Of a DNA stretch of 64,000 bases, positions 31,861-41,534 are shown piece by piece. The stretch spans positions 1 through 64,000 of the forward strand of contig JAVJVY010000016.1 in NCBI GenBank assembly GCA_040220895.1. The letters run 5' to 3'. Each line of letters begins with the position of its first letter. Within the stretch, counting starts at the first letter, position 1. A program made the position numbers and the translations under genes. The notes below the pieces were generated by a model, which ran no database searches, was not told where the DNA came from, and saw nothing but the letters and a program-made list of their open reading frames with translations. Origin of the DNA: UBA11591 sp040220895 (GTDB lineage: Bacteria > Bacteroidota > Bacteroidia > Flavobacteriales_E > Vicingaceae).

Positions 31861-34428
31861 TTATAAGTAGTGGGCAAGCACAACACTTTTGCGGTGCCGC
31901 TCGATATTTCCTTCTGTATCATAGGTTTCCATCAGTATTAAATAATACCCCATTGGGGCTTTTTCACCCTTATCGTCGGTGCCATCCCAGACAAATAATT
32001 CATTTGAACCCAGAAGGGTGGTATTAGCTAATTCGCGCACCAGCTTTGAGTATTGATCATAGATCCTCAAGGAACCGACCGTTCCTGGCTTTGTTGAATG
32101 ACATTTAATCAGCAGGAGATCTTCAAATCCATCATTATCAGGAGAAAAAATTGAAAGGTTCAAATCGAGGTTTTGATTTCCCTGTCCCTCTGATAATTGC
32201 TGAGAATTCCTGTATCCCGGAGTACCATATCCGCTGGTATGAGATGCACTTTGCCAGGTGCGTCGATCGGTGCCCGGTAAGCCGAAAACGATGCGCTCCA
32301 TTGAAACTCCTTCTCTATCAATAAGTAAGGGAAAGTGCCACTCTTGTTCGTAAATCATGAAGTCAATGATCGTGCTGTCGCGATTCAATAACAGCACTTG
32401 ACCACCTTCATCTCCCATGTAAGGAATGTCAGTTTGCCTCAATGAGCCATAGTTTCCGTAACGATGAACGACCATTGTGGAATCTTGACATAGGGCCAGG
32501 TATTCTCCGGGCAATAATGGGGTGAATCGCGCACTGATCGATTCGAATTCTTGACGCCCATCATCCCTGACACTTCCCAATAATAATTGACTGAGGTCAA
32601 TTACCTTGTTAGAGTTATTGTACAATTCAATATAATCCGAACCTCCCGGTTCCGGATTGAACATGACTTCATTTATAAGAACACCGCCTTTATCGGCTTC
32701 CTCAGGGAAAGCTAGGGCTACGTTAAAAGCTGATTGTGATCTTCCTGAACAATTTTCTAAGCCAGAAAAATAAAGGGTGTAGATGTTGTTTTTAATGTGA
32801 TTACCTGAAGGAAAAAGACTAATTGATGTATTGTTGAATTTTAAGGAATCTAAGCTCAACGAAGGTTGGCTGCTATAATATCCGAATGGATCTGAAGGAA
32901 TCAGAAATGCGCCAGAAAGATTGATCACAATCAAGCTGTCATTCACAGATTGAAGCTCCTTGAATTGTACTTCCGGATAATCCACGCCATTATTATAGAC
33001 AGAATTCACCTTTCCGGGACTTCCACCGCTTTCATCATGGTTGGCCGACCAATTTGAAGAAACATTGCATCGGTAATTTGGATCGATCAATTCCAAAGAC
33101 CAACCGCCCTCTTCCTTTAACTCATCGTCCATCCATTTTTGGTCAAAGTTGACACTATCAATGGTTCGATTTGATGGGGAGATTAAGTAAAGCCATTCTC
33201 CGTCATTGTTAAGAGATAAAAAATGCTTCATCAGAAGCTTGCTCTGAATACCCAAAGATGAAAGTGAATCACTGTCGTCCATTAATGATATATAATGTCC
33301 CGGTTGAAGTACTTTTGAGGTAAGAAATGCAGTGTCTCTCTCATCTGCGATGGCCCAATTTTCAAGCAGGATGACCTCATTTGTTCGGTTGAACAATTCG
33401 ATGTATTCCATGTCCAAAAATTCGACCACCGGGTTTGGATCTGCCATGATCTCATTTATAATAATGTCTTTAATCTTGAAGTATTTTGGATTGTTATAAA
33501 CCGCATGGAGACATGTTTTTCCCATGTAATTGCCCGTTGTATCACTGATGGAATCGATGCAAAGTTGCATAGGGAAACCATGGCCAAATTCATTGTTAAA
33601 TAAGAATTCAATTTCTTGATCAGAACCCTGTTTTAATCTAATTTCCTTCAGGCTGGAATTAAAATCCCATTCAATAGATGATATATGTGGCAATGCTTTG
33701 ATTTCTTCATTCAAAACAACGAGCCAGGTCGAAGTATCTTTGAGATGATTGGACAAGACGAAAGGTGCTGAGGTATCGGTAAAAATTTCTCCTTTGACTT
33801 CGACATTGTCAAAGCTGAATTTATCTGATCGCGTGGAAGTGTGTCTGCATGAAATGCCAAAGAAGCGGCTTTGAAGATATGTTTCGTCAAATGCGCTATC
33901 GGTATTGTTCCAATAGCCGCTTCCTGTATCCAGGCTTAGGGTCCAGTACTTTGATCCATTCCGGGAAGTTTTGACCAAAAAGGTGTTTGTTGGATGATCC
34001 AAAACCTTATTTACACCGTCAATGAGTTCAACTTCATTTAACCCATCCTGCCTATAAAGCGACACTTCATCATCGGTCCCACCAATTTTTATGAAGTAAG
34101 CCTCCAGATCACTGTTTAGATCGGCTTTATTACTCATCAGGTAAATCTTGCAATAATTGCTCGAAGAAGGATTAAAGTCTAATCTGACACTGATTTCCCA
34201 GGTTGCATTGATTCCAACAGCATTTGGAACAACAAGAAATTGGGTATCGGTGGCTGGAAGTGCATTGAGTCTCAGACGGCCCGAATCAACTGTAAATGAC
34301 AGAGAATCGCCCTGCCAATGGGGCAGTTTGGTGAAGTCACCGTCATTAAAATTATCGAAAACCTGTGAAGAACAGTTATTTACATAAGTTAGAAATACCA
34401 GACTCACGAGCAAGCGGAATAAGTGCAT
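31861..34428 (-). CDS. Secreted protein with two lamin-tail domains and FlgD/CHU_C-like C-terminus
   Basis: An 855-residue protein with signal peptide (to about VNNCSS). An N-terminal beta-rich, LamG-like region (about 25-210: FDNFNDGDFTKLPHWQGDS) comes first. Two lamin-tail-type domains follow: the first near residue 320 (IKDIIINEIMADPNP, IELFNRTN) and the second near 580 (GGVLINEVMFNPEPGGSDYIELYNNS). The last 100 residues from LNLSIFSPDNDGFEDLLLI contain GYYLILMETYD and VWDGTDDKGEKAPMG, a FlgD-Ig/type B-like ending, so T9SS export is likely. Lamin-tail domains in bacteria often occur in secreted nucleases or surface proteins; no catalytic motif was seen here. It is convergent with the porP/sprF-type gene and shares its terminator. 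Confidence 0.78.
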   Translation of the reverse strand: MHLFRLLVSLVFLTYVNNCSSQVFDNFNDGDFTKLPHWQGDSLSFTVDSGRLRLNALPATDTQFLVVPNAVGINATWEISVRLDFNPSSSNYCKIYLMSNKADLNSDLEAYFIKIGGTDDEVSLYRQDGLNEVELIDGVNKVLDHPTNTFLVKTSRNGSKYWTLSLDTGSGYWNNTDSAFDETYLQSRFFGISCRHTSTRSDKFSFDNVEVKGEIFTDTSAPFVLSNHLKDTSTWLVVLNEEIKALPHISSIEWDFNSSLKEIRLKQGSDQEIEFLFNNEFGHGFPMQLCIDSISDTTGNYMGKTCLHAVYNNPKYFKIKDIIINEIMADPNPVVEFLDMEYIELFNRTNEVILLENWAIADERDTAFLTSKVLQPGHYISLMDDSDSLSSLGIQSKLLMKHFLSLNNDGEWLYLISPSNRTIDSVNFDQKWMDDELKEEGGWSLELIDPNYRCNVSSNWSANHDESGGSPGKVNSVYNNGVDYPEVQFKELQSVNDSLIVINLSGAFLIPSDPFGYYSSQPSLSLDSLKFNNTSISLFPSGNHIKNNIYTLYFSGLENCSGRSQSAFNVALAFPEEADKGGVLINEVMFNPEPGGSDYIELYNNSNKVIDLSQLLLGSVRDDGRQEFESISARFTPLLPGEYLALCQDSTMVVHRYGNYGSLRQTDIPYMGDEGGQVLLLNRDSTIIDFMIYEQEWHFPLLIDREGVSMERIVFGLPGTDRRTWQSASHTSGYGTPGYRNSQQLSEGQGNQNLDLNLSIFSPDNDGFEDLLLIKCHSTKPGTVGSLRIYDQYSKLVRELANTTLLGSNELFVWDGTDDKGEKAPMGYYLILMETYDTEGNIERHRKSVVLAHYL

Positions 34429-34480
34429 ATGATAAAAATTTATGCACCTTGGAAGATCGGGCCAGAAGGGGAGTGTCTAC

Positions 34481-35329
34481 CTACACCAGCTTTTTGCGAA
34501 CCGCATCAATGGCTTCGTGCAACTGATCCACATTCTCTTTTGAGAATTTATCGAATGAATCGAGTTCCACAAACTTGTCATAAAGAATGACAATGTCATT
34601 TTTCAGGTCAATTGACTGACCTTCGCTCTCTAGCTCTTCATAAAATTGCACAAGAGATTTCAACGTGTTTTTTTGACCCAAAAAGATGCGATAAGCATCG
34701 GCATTGGCCTCTCCTTTTTCAATCTGTTCAGAGACCAAATGCAGGCTCTCAATAAGGCCACCTGTTAGCACAAGACAAGCTGTTTGTAAACGATCATTGG
34801 ACCGAAGGTATTCATCTGCTTCGTCGTACTTAGAGAATATAAAGAGCTTAACGGAATCAGGGTTGGTTTTAATTCGTTCGAAATGCTCGAAGGAGTTTTG
34901 GTTAAAGAGGGAAATTAAACCCAGATCATCAGACAGTTTTCGAATGGCGATCAGATAATCGGCCATTTTATCGTGCTGACCATAAAGTGACTGATAACTA
35001 AGATCGGCTCCATAAACACCAAAGTTCAGGGCTTTTTGCTGACTTGTGGCATATTTTTGAAGGTTATCGACAGAATTGGTTATGCCGGCGCTATAATTAT
35101 CCAAACCGGCTTGATTCATGTCGGTGAGCAGTTTCACCGGAGCCGTGATATTGTTAGCGATGATTAGATCAAGCTGAAACGAAGACTCACTAGGGGCATC
35201 CATAGTGCTTATAGAGGCAGAATCCTGCTCATTTGTGGATTCTTCATCTTCCTTTGGCTCACCACCCGAGCACGACGCGCCGAATATAACCACCGAGGTA
35301 ATTAACAAGTAACTTCTAAATTTCATCAT
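34481..35329 (-). CDS. Predicted lipoprotein of unknown function
   Basis: A 282-residue protein with an N-terminal membrane segment and lipobox FGASC (Cys20), then an acidic Ser/Glu-rich linker (about 23-45). The remainder is predominantly alpha-helical with no motif that I recognise. It resembles no named T9SS, Gld or Por component. A -7 box (TATATTTG, minus strand, 35351-35358) lies 22 bases ahead, so it has its own promoter. It is divergent from asd. The function is unknown; the inner-versus-outer-membrane location cannot be told, since Bacteroidota lack a simple +2 sorting rule. Confidence 0.7.
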   Translation of the reverse strand: MMKFRSYLLITSVVIFGASCSGGEPKEDEESTNEQDSASISTMDAPSESSFQLDLIIANNITAPVKLLTDMNQAGLDNYSAGITNSVDNLQKYATSQQKALNFGVYGADLSYQSLYGQHDKMADYLIAIRKLSDDLGLISLFNQNSFEHFERIKTNPDSVKLFIFSKYDEADEYLRSNDRLQTACLVLTGGLIESLHLVSEQIEKGEANADAYRIFLGQKNTLKSLVQFYEELESEGQSIDLKNDIVILYDKFVELDSFDKFSKENVDQLHEAIDAVRKKLV

Positions 35330-35350
35330 TGACGTTTATTTTTGGGCTAA

Positions 35351-35358
35351 CAAATATA
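35351..35358 (-). promoter_or_regulatory. -7 box for the lipoprotein gene
   Basis: TATATTTG on the minus strand matches TAnnTTTG and lies 21 bases before the ATG at 35329. It lacks a clear -33 TTG. Confidence 0.5.
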
Positions 35359-35435
35359 GAAAATTGATTTACAGAACTTGAACCTATTTTTTAAGGTTTT
35401 TGTCGCATTGACAGTCCGAATAGGATTTCTCAGTG

Positions 35436-35443
35436 TACATTTG
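35436..35443 (+). promoter_or_regulatory. -7 box for asd
   Basis: TACATTTG matches TAnnTTTG, 14 bases before the asd ATG. A TTG at 35408-35410 is 25 bases upstream, slightly longer than the usual spacer. Confidence 0.5.
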
Positions 35444-35457
35444 GTAAAATTTATCTG

Positions 35458-36450
35458 ATGAGGCTTGCTATTGTAGGTGTAACCGGTATGGTTGGACAGG
35501 AAATGCTCCGTGTTTTGGAGGCTTCGAATTTTCCTTTATCCAGGTTGTTCCCTGTCGCATCGGAATCTTCAAAAGGCAAAACAGTTCAATTCAAAGGTGA
35601 AAAGATTCCGATAATCACTGTTGCAGAAGCTTTGCTGGAAGATGTTGACATCGCGCTTTTTTCTGCTGGCGGAGAATTTTCCCTTGAATTTGCCCCGAAA
35701 TTTGCCGCGAAAGGAATAAGGGTGATTGACAATTCTTCGGCTTGGCGGATGCACGAGAATATTAAATTAATCATCCCCGAAGTAAATGGGGGTGCGCTGT
35801 CGGAAAAAGACATGATCATCGCCAACCCAAATTGTTCAACCATTCAACTGGTAATGGCGCTTTGGCCTTTACATAAGGAATTCATATTGAAGCGCGTCGT
35901 TGTCTCAACCTATCAATCAATTACAGGAACCGGAAAAAAAGCGGTCGAACAGATGCAGGCTGAACGTTCGGGCCTAATATCAGAAAAAGTATATCCTCAT
36001 CAAATTGACCTGAACTGTCTGCCACATTGCGATTCTTTCACCGAAAACGCTTACACAAAAGAAGAAATGAAATTGGTGAATGAAAGCAGGAAAATAATGG
36101 AATTACCGAAATTGCGCCTCACTGCCACGGCGGTTAGAGTGCCAGTGGTGGGCGGACACAGCGAGTCGGTTAATGTGAGCTTTGAAAAAAAGGTCGACGT
36201 TGATAGAGTAAAAAGCATCCTTTCGGCAACTCCGGGTGTTGTTGTTCAAGATGATATTGAAAACAATATTTATCCGATGCCTGTGACAAGCAAAGGCAAA
36301 GACGAGGTGTTTGTGGGAAGGATCAGAATGGATGAATCCGAGGAAAATTCGCTGAATATGTGGATAGTATCCGACAACCTTAGGAAAGGCGCGGCAACCA
36401 ATACCGTCCAAATAGCTCGTTTATTGATCGGCAAGCATATCCTCACTTAA
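35458..36450 (+). CDS. asd: Aspartate-semialdehyde dehydrogenase
   Basis: Asd reduces aspartyl phosphate to the semialdehyde, the branch point to lysine/DAP, threonine and methionine. The 330 residues show the NADP-binding VGVTGMVGQEML (7-18), DNSSAWRM (91-98), catalytic Cys126 (NPNCST) and His234 (VVGGHSESV). Length is typical of the Bacteroidota/Gram-positive type. The last 30 bases overlap the 3' end of the convergent lspA. It sits alone, with its own -7 box. Confidence 0.96.
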   Translation: MRLAIVGVTGMVGQEMLRVLEASNFPLSRLFPVASESSKGKTVQFKGEKIPIITVAEALLEDVDIALFSAGGEFSLEFAPKFAAKGIRVIDNSSAWRMHENIKLIIPEVNGGALSEKDMIIANPNCSTIQLVMALWPLHKEFILKRVVVSTYQSITGTGKKAVEQMQAERSGLISEKVYPHQIDLNCLPHCDSFTENAYTKEEMKLVNESRKIMELPKLRLTATAVRVPVVGGHSESVNVSFEKKVDVDRVKSILSATPGVVVQDDIENNIYPMPVTSKGKDEVFVGRIRMDESEENSLNMWIVSDNLRKGAATNTVQIARLLIGKHILT

Positions 36451-37083
36451 GTCTTTAGTTACCTGTTTTTCGGGCTTTTCTTCCTTGAAATATTTTCTGA
36501 AAAATAGAATCAGACTTAGCACACCAACCGTAATAGATGAATCGGCAATGTTGAATACGGGCCGGAAGAAAATAAAGTAATCCCCACCCCAGATTGGAAT
36601 CCAATTTGGCAGAAATCCCTCCAATAGCGGAAAATAGAGCATGTCAACTACTTTTCCGAACAAGAAAGGCGCGTATCCACCTTCTTCTGGGAACACGGTT
36701 GCCAAGCTGCCGTAACTGTCTGAAAAAATCATTCCGTAGAAAAGACTGTCAATCACGTTGCCTATAGCACCAGCCAATATCATGGACATGCAGACCAGTA
36801 CCCCTTTTGGGGCATGTTGTTTACCAATATGAATTATGTACCAGGAAAGTGCGAAGATTGCGAGGATCCTGAAGACACTTAAGACCAGCTTCCCCCAGTC
36901 ATCGCCAAATTCCAGACCGAAGGCCATTCCATTATTTTCGGTAAAATGGATAAGAAACCAATTTCCCAGAACGTGAATTTCTTCCCCCAGGTACATGTGT
37001 AACTTAACCCAAAACTTGGAGACTTGATCGGCGAATAAAATGACCGATACGATCAATAAAGGATGTGAGAAGAATTTTTTCAT
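36421..37083 (-). CDS. lspA: Lipoprotein signal peptidase
   Basis: LspA cleaves prolipoprotein signal peptides ahead of the lipidated Cys. The 220-residue protein has four membrane segments and the catalytic aspartates Asp112 (GAIGNVIDSLFYG) and Asp181 (FNIADSSI). Between them is an insertion (about 121-165) that makes it longer than the 160-170 residues of enterobacterial LspA, as is normal in this phylum. It is the third gene of the ileS-traR/dksA-like-lspA run on the minus strand, 51 bases after the second. The 3' end overlaps the asd gene by 30 bases. Confidence 0.94.
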   Translation of the reverse strand: MKKFFSHPLLIVSVILFADQVSKFWVKLHMYLGEEIHVLGNWFLIHFTENNGMAFGLEFGDDWGKLVLSVFRILAIFALSWYIIHIGKQHAPKGVLVCMSMILAGAIGNVIDSLFYGMIFSDSYGSLATVFPEEGGYAPFLFGKVVDMLYFPLLEGFLPNWIPIWGGDYFIFFRPVFNIADSSITVGVLSLILFFRKYFKEEKPEKQVTKDLSEDMLADQ

Positions 37084-37134
37084 GCAAGGGCATGTAACCC
37101 GATGGCTGTTTTAATCAGACAAACCAGGTTATTT

Positions 37135-37518
37135 TCAATAACCCATTTCTTTTGCCTCGATCGTCAGGGTGGCATGTGGCACCGCTCTAAGTCGTTCTTT
37201 CGGGATCAGTTTGCCGGTGGCTCGGCAAATTCCGTAGGTTTTATTTTGAATGCGCATAAGGGCATTTTCCAAATGCTGAACAAATTTTTCCTGTCTTGCA
37301 GCCAGCTGGGCAATTTCCTCGCGAGAGAGTGTACTGGAACCGTCCTCCATAATTTTAAAGGAAGGCGATGTGTCATCGGTTCCGTGATCATCACTCAATG
37401 AAAGCGAACTTTTTAGATCCTTAAGGTCTAATCTGGCCTCAACCAATTTGCCTTGAATGAGTTCTTTAAATTCGATCAGTTCTTTGTCACTATACCTTTC
37501 TTTCGATTCTTTAGACAT
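37135..37518 (-). CDS. TraR/DksA-family regulator with degenerate zinc finger
   Basis: A 127-residue protein of the TraR/DksA family: a coiled-coil N-terminal half (EFKELIQGKLVEARLDLKDLKSSL), then DDHGTDDTSPSF, and the C-terminal YGICRATGKLIPKERLRAVPHA. Normal DksA has four zinc-binding Cys (CxxC...CxxC). Here only one is visible (GIC), so the finger probably folds without zinc. Family proteins bind the RNA polymerase secondary channel and modify stringent-response transcription. It lies between ileS and lspA with only 2 bases to ileS, a conserved order in Bacteroidota. Function beyond family membership is inferred. Confidence 0.88.
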   Translation of the reverse strand: MSKESKERYSDKELIEFKELIQGKLVEARLDLKDLKSSLSLSDDHGTDDTSPSFKIMEDGSSTLSREEIAQLAARQEKFVQHLENALMRIQNKTYGICRATGKLIPKERLRAVPHATLTIEAKEMGY

Positions 37519-37520
37519 TA

Positions 37521-40500
37521 CTAACGTTTTTGTAAATGGATTGATGTTCTAATGTGGTCGTTTATCTCTACCTCTTTCCCCCCGCTCATTCCAGACATTG
37601 AGTCGACAAGGTCAAGGCCATCCGCCAGCGTTTCGGCGCAAATATACTGGATATTGTTCTTTATTGCATCATTGATCTCTTCATGTTGCAATATCTTTAG
37701 GTCAATTCGGTCCGTAACATCCAGACCGGCATCCTTTCTGAGATTTTGAATCCGATTGACGAATTCACGCGCAATACCTTCCTGCAATAGCTCAATACTA
37801 AGACGAATATCAACGGCCACGGTCAGTTTGTCGTCATTTGCAACCAGCCAACCGGGAATGTCTTGAGAAACAATTTCAAAATCTTCAGAAGTTAATATGA
37901 CCTCTTGACCATCAATTATTAGGGAAAGATCACCATGTTTTTCGGAATCGGCAATCTGGTCTTGTGTCAATGCCTCCAATCGAGCACTGATGTCCTTCAT
38001 GAGTTTTCCATACTTAGGTCCGATGCTCCTGAAATTAGGTTTAATCTTCTTGACGAGTACATTATTTTCTTCACCAATAAATTCAATGGCCTTCACATTG
38101 ACTTCGGAAAGTATAAGGTCTGATACTTGTTCAATCTGGCGCTGAAACTTGCTATTGAAGACAGGAACCATGATTTTACTTAATGGCTGCCTGACCTTGA
38201 TATTTTCTTTCTTGCGCAGTCCAAGAACCAGACTGCTTATACGCTGTGCCAATTCCATCTTTTCTTCCAGATCCAGGTCAATGACTTCATTTTGAACAGC
38301 GGGAAACCTGGTAAGGTGAACCGATATGGACGGGTCTTTTCCACTTACAGCATTTAAATCTTTAAAGAGTTTATCGGTGTAAAATGGGGCCACGGGAGAC
38401 GACAGTTTACACACAACAACCAGGCAATCGTAAAGGGTTTGATAAGCTGCGATTTTTTCAGCGCTGTATTCCCCTTTCCAGAATATTCTTCTTGAGAGTC
38501 TCACATACCAGTTACTCAGGTCATCTGTTACAAAATCCTGTATGGCCCTTGTCGCCTTTGTGGGCTCGTAGTCAGATAGATTTTTTTCGACGGTTAGCAC
38601 AAGGCTGTTCAATTTTGACATGATCCAGCGATCCAATTCCCGGCGCTCTTGAACCGGAATGTTCTTTTCACGGTAGGTGAAACCGTCAACGTTGGCATAG
38701 AGGGCAAAAAAGCCGTAGGTGTTGTAAAGTGTGCCAAAGAATTTGCGCTGAACCTCGGTGATGCCGTCTTCATCAAATTTTAGATTTTCCCAGGGTTGAG
38801 CATTCGAGATCATGTACCAGCGCACGGCATCTGCCCCGTATTTTTCTATGGTTTTGAAAGGGTCAGTGGCATTTCCCAAGCGTTTCGACATTTTTTGCCC
38901 GTTTTTATCCAAAACCAGGCCATTGGAAACCACATTTTTATAGGCCACAGAATCAAAACACATGGTCGCAATGGCGTGCAAAGTGAAAAACCACCCCCTT
39001 GTCTGATCTACTCCTTCGGCAATAAAATCGGCAGGGAAACTTTGATCGAATACGTCTTTGTTTTCGAAAGGATAGTGCCATTGAGCATAGGGCATCGAGC
39101 CAGAATCAAACCAAACATCGATCAAATCCTTCTCCCGTTTCATGGGCTTTCCATCCTTTGATACCAATATTATTTCATCAACGAATGGGCGGTGCATGTC
39201 AAATGCACGGTAATTTGCTTCGTTCATATTACCAATTTCGAAATCGGCAAGTGGATTTGATTTCATTAAACCTGCCTGGACGGCTTTTTCGGATTCCAGT
39301 TTAAGTTCCTCTAGGCTACCAATGCATTTTATTTCGCTCCTTCCTTCGGTTGACCATATCGGTAGCGGAATTCCCCAGTACCTGCTCCTTGAAAGGTTCC
39401 AGTCTTGCAGATTTTCAAGCCAATTTCCAAATCGGCCTGACCCGGTTGAGGCCGGTTTCCAATTAATGGTGTTATTTAGTTCGATCAATCGGTCTTTGGC
39501 AGCCGTGGTTCGCACAAACCATGAATCCAGTGGGTAATACAATATAGGCTTGTCTGTTCGCCAGCAATGCGGATAGGTGTGCTCGTATTTGGCCACCCTG
39601 AAGGCCTTGTTTTCTTCTTTTAGTTTAATGGCTATCCTGACATCAATGCTCTTGTAGTCCTTGGTTTTTTCGTCATCTGCCAGGTATTCTTCCTTTACAT
39701 ATTCACCTCCAAATTCTTTCATTTCTTCAACGAACCTACCTTGCAGATCAACCAGGGGGCGGTGAAATCCATCGCTGTCTTCAACTAATATTGCCGGTAC
39801 ACCTGCGGCTTGAGCGACCCGCATGTCATCTGCCCCGAAGGTAGGGGCAATATGCACAATTCCTGTTCCCTCTTCAGTACTTACGAAATCACCGGGAATG
39901 GTTTGAAAAGCGTTGTCGATATTCTCAATGGGACGGACATAGGGCAGCAATTGATGGTATTTGATGCCCAAAAGTTCATGGCCGGTGTACGTGCCCGCTA
40001 TTTTCCACGGAATGTTTGATTGTCCTGTTTCATAGGACAGATCCTGGCGTTCGTTTTCTGACTTAAAAAAACTACCGATCACGGCCTTTGCCAGGATAAC
40101 TGTGATGGGCTCGAAGGTGTATTGGTTATAGGTTGAAACAGCGACGTATTCAATTTTCTCGCCTAGTGCAAGTGCACTATTCGAAGGAAGTGTCCACGGC
40201 GTGGTCGTCCAGGCAAGGAAGTAGATCTTGCCGTGTTCATTTTCTAAAAGAATATGGGTTTCAGGACTCTTGGCTACTTCAAATTGGGCTACAATGGTTG
40301 TATCCTTCACCATCTTGTAGGTGCCTGGTTGGTTGAGCTCATGGCTGCTCAGGCCTGTCCCGGCCTTTGGAGAATATGGCTGTATGGAATAACCTTTGTA
40401 CAGCATATCCTTTTCGAAAAGACTTTTTAGTAAGAACCAAACACTTTCCATGTACTTGCTGTCATAGGTAACATACGGGTGATCCATATCGACCCAATAT

Positions 40501-40919
40501 CCCATGATGCGCGTCAATTCAGCCCATTCCGATGTGTGGCGCATCACCGCTTCCCTGCACTTCTTATTGTAGTCTTCGATGCTGATCTTGGTACCTATGT
40601 CTTCTTTTGTTATTCCCAATTCTTTCTCAACACTCAGTTCAATGGGTAGCCCGTGGGTGTCCCAACCAGCCTTTCTCTTTACCTGAAAGCCCTTTAGCGT
40701 TTGAAATCGACAGAAAATGTCTTTAATGGTCCGCGCCATTACATGATGGATACCCGGCAATCCGTTTGCAGAAGGCGGTCCTTCGTAAAACACATACTGC
40801 TCGGCGCCTTCCCGTGTGGATATACTCTTGTCAAATACGGTGTCCTTTTCCCAGAAACTCAGGGTTTCTGCGGCGATCTTTGACAGGTCAAGGCCTTTGT
40901 ATTCAGGGTATTTATTCAA
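37521..40919 (-). CDS. ileS: Isoleucyl-tRNA synthetase
   Basis: The enzyme charges tRNA-Ile. With the TTG start at 40919 the protein has about 1132 residues, the long Bacteroidota/eukaryote-like form. Visible motifs: GPPSANGLPGIHHV (HIGH motif at 56-59), the KMSKRLGN signature at about residue 675, and an editing domain between. A GTG at 40991 in the same frame would add 24 residues but lies upstream of the -7 box, so the TTG is preferred. It also has the long C-terminal extension. The traR/dksA-like gene and lspA follow. Full-length, no frameshift seen. Confidence 0.96.
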   Translation of the reverse strand: MNKYPEYKGLDLSKIAAETLSFWEKDTVFDKSISTREGAEQYVFYEGPPSANGLPGIHHVMARTIKDIFCRFQTLKGFQVKRKAGWDTHGLPIELSVEKELGITKEDIGTKISIEDYNKKCREAVMRHTSEWAELTRIMGYWVDMDHPYVTYDSKYMESVWFLLKSLFEKDMLYKGYSIQPYSPKAGTGLSSHELNQPGTYKMVKDTTIVAQFEVAKSPETHILLENEHGKIYFLAWTTTPWTLPSNSALALGEKIEYVAVSTYNQYTFEPITVILAKAVIGSFFKSENERQDLSYETGQSNIPWKIAGTYTGHELLGIKYHQLLPYVRPIENIDNAFQTIPGDFVSTEEGTGIVHIAPTFGADDMRVAQAAGVPAILVEDSDGFHRPLVDLQGRFVEEMKEFGGEYVKEEYLADDEKTKDYKSIDVRIAIKLKEENKAFRVAKYEHTYPHCWRTDKPILYYPLDSWFVRTTAAKDRLIELNNTINWKPASTGSGRFGNWLENLQDWNLSRSRYWGIPLPIWSTEGRSEIKCIGSLEELKLESEKAVQAGLMKSNPLADFEIGNMNEANYRAFDMHRPFVDEIILVSKDGKPMKREKDLIDVWFDSGSMPYAQWHYPFENKDVFDQSFPADFIAEGVDQTRGWFFTLHAIATMCFDSVAYKNVVSNGLVLDKNGQKMSKRLGNATDPFKTIEKYGADAVRWYMISNAQPWENLKFDEDGITEVQRKFFGTLYNTYGFFALYANVDGFTYREKNIPVQERRELDRWIMSKLNSLVLTVEKNLSDYEPTKATRAIQDFVTDDLSNWYVRLSRRIFWKGEYSAEKIAAYQTLYDCLVVVCKLSSPVAPFYTDKLFKDLNAVSGKDPSISVHLTRFPAVQNEVIDLDLEEKMELAQRISSLVLGLRKKENIKVRQPLSKIMVPVFNSKFQRQIEQVSDLILSEVNVKAIEFIGEENNVLVKKIKPNFRSIGPKYGKLMKDISARLEALTQDQIADSEKHGDLSLIIDGQEVILTSEDFEIVSQDIPGWLVANDDKLTVAVDIRLSIELLQEGIAREFVNRIQNLRKDAGLDVTDRIDLKILQHEEINDAIKNNIQYICAETLADGLDLVDSMSGMSGGKEVEINDHIRTSIHLQKR

Positions 40920-40943
40920 TCTTGGATTCCTTTTTGAAGGGCG

Positions 40944-40951
40944 CAAATTTA
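40944..40951 (-). promoter_or_regulatory. -7 box of the ileS-traR-lspA operon
   Basis: TAAATTTG on the minus strand (CAAATTTA on plus) matches TAnnTTTG and lies 24 bases before the TTG at 40919. It decides the ileS start codon. Confidence 0.55.
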
Positions 40952-41050
40952 GTAAAAAGGAGTGTAATTGAGGTTGGATAAAAAACAGCACCAGAGGTTA
41001 TATAGGGAATAGGATTATTGGATTAACTTTCAATCTTAAAATCAGCACTT

Positions 41051-41533
41051 ATGAGGAACTTTCGGATCACTTTATTTGTCTTGGTAATCAGCACTTGTAT
41101 CTTTTCGGTTTGGTCCTGCAATCCAGACCGGATTTACGTATCGCACGTAGATCCGCCCGGAAACCTGGAGTGGGACAAGAGAGATGCGTTATCATTTGAT
41201 GTTGAAATAATTGATACATCAATTAAATACAACCTTTTTCTGGCCTTTCGTCATGCGGTGGGATATCCATTTAGTGCGTGTTCCCTGCAGATCGTTGAGA
41301 AAGCCCCCGACAGTGAAATACTCGAACATTACCTTACACTGAAGCTCGCCGAAAATAACAGCTATATTTCTGATTGTGCAGGAGATATCTGTGATCTTGA
41401 AGAGTTATGGCAAGAGAATCGCCGTTTTGAAGTGCCCGGTATTTATCATTACGAGATCACCCATGACATGAGCGCAGAAAAGCTTCAAATGGTCATGGAA
41501 GTGGGCATGATCGTTGAAAAGGTAAAACCTTGA
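41051..41533 (+). CDS. gldH: Gliding motility lipoprotein GldH-like
   Basis: A 160-residue lipoprotein with lipobox VWSC (Cys23). The body fits GldH in length and layout: an early RIYVSHVDPPGNLEWDKRDALSFDVEI, IKYNLFLAFRHAVGYPFSACSL and a final beta-rich half. GldH is one of the Gld lipoproteins linked to T9SS-dependent gliding in Flavobacterium, but the family also occurs in non-gliding species, so motility is not shown. It stands alone, divergent from ileS and convergent with the Rid-family gene (1 base between stops). Assignment is by pattern, moderately secure. Confidence 0.72.
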   Translation: MRNFRITLFVLVISTCIFSVWSCNPDRIYVSHVDPPGNLEWDKRDALSFDVEIIDTSIKYNLFLAFRHAVGYPFSACSLQIVEKAPDSEILEHYLTLKLAENNSYISDCAGDICDLEELWQENRRFEVPGIYHYEITHDMSAEKLQMVMEVGMIVEKVKP

Positions 41534-41534
41534 C

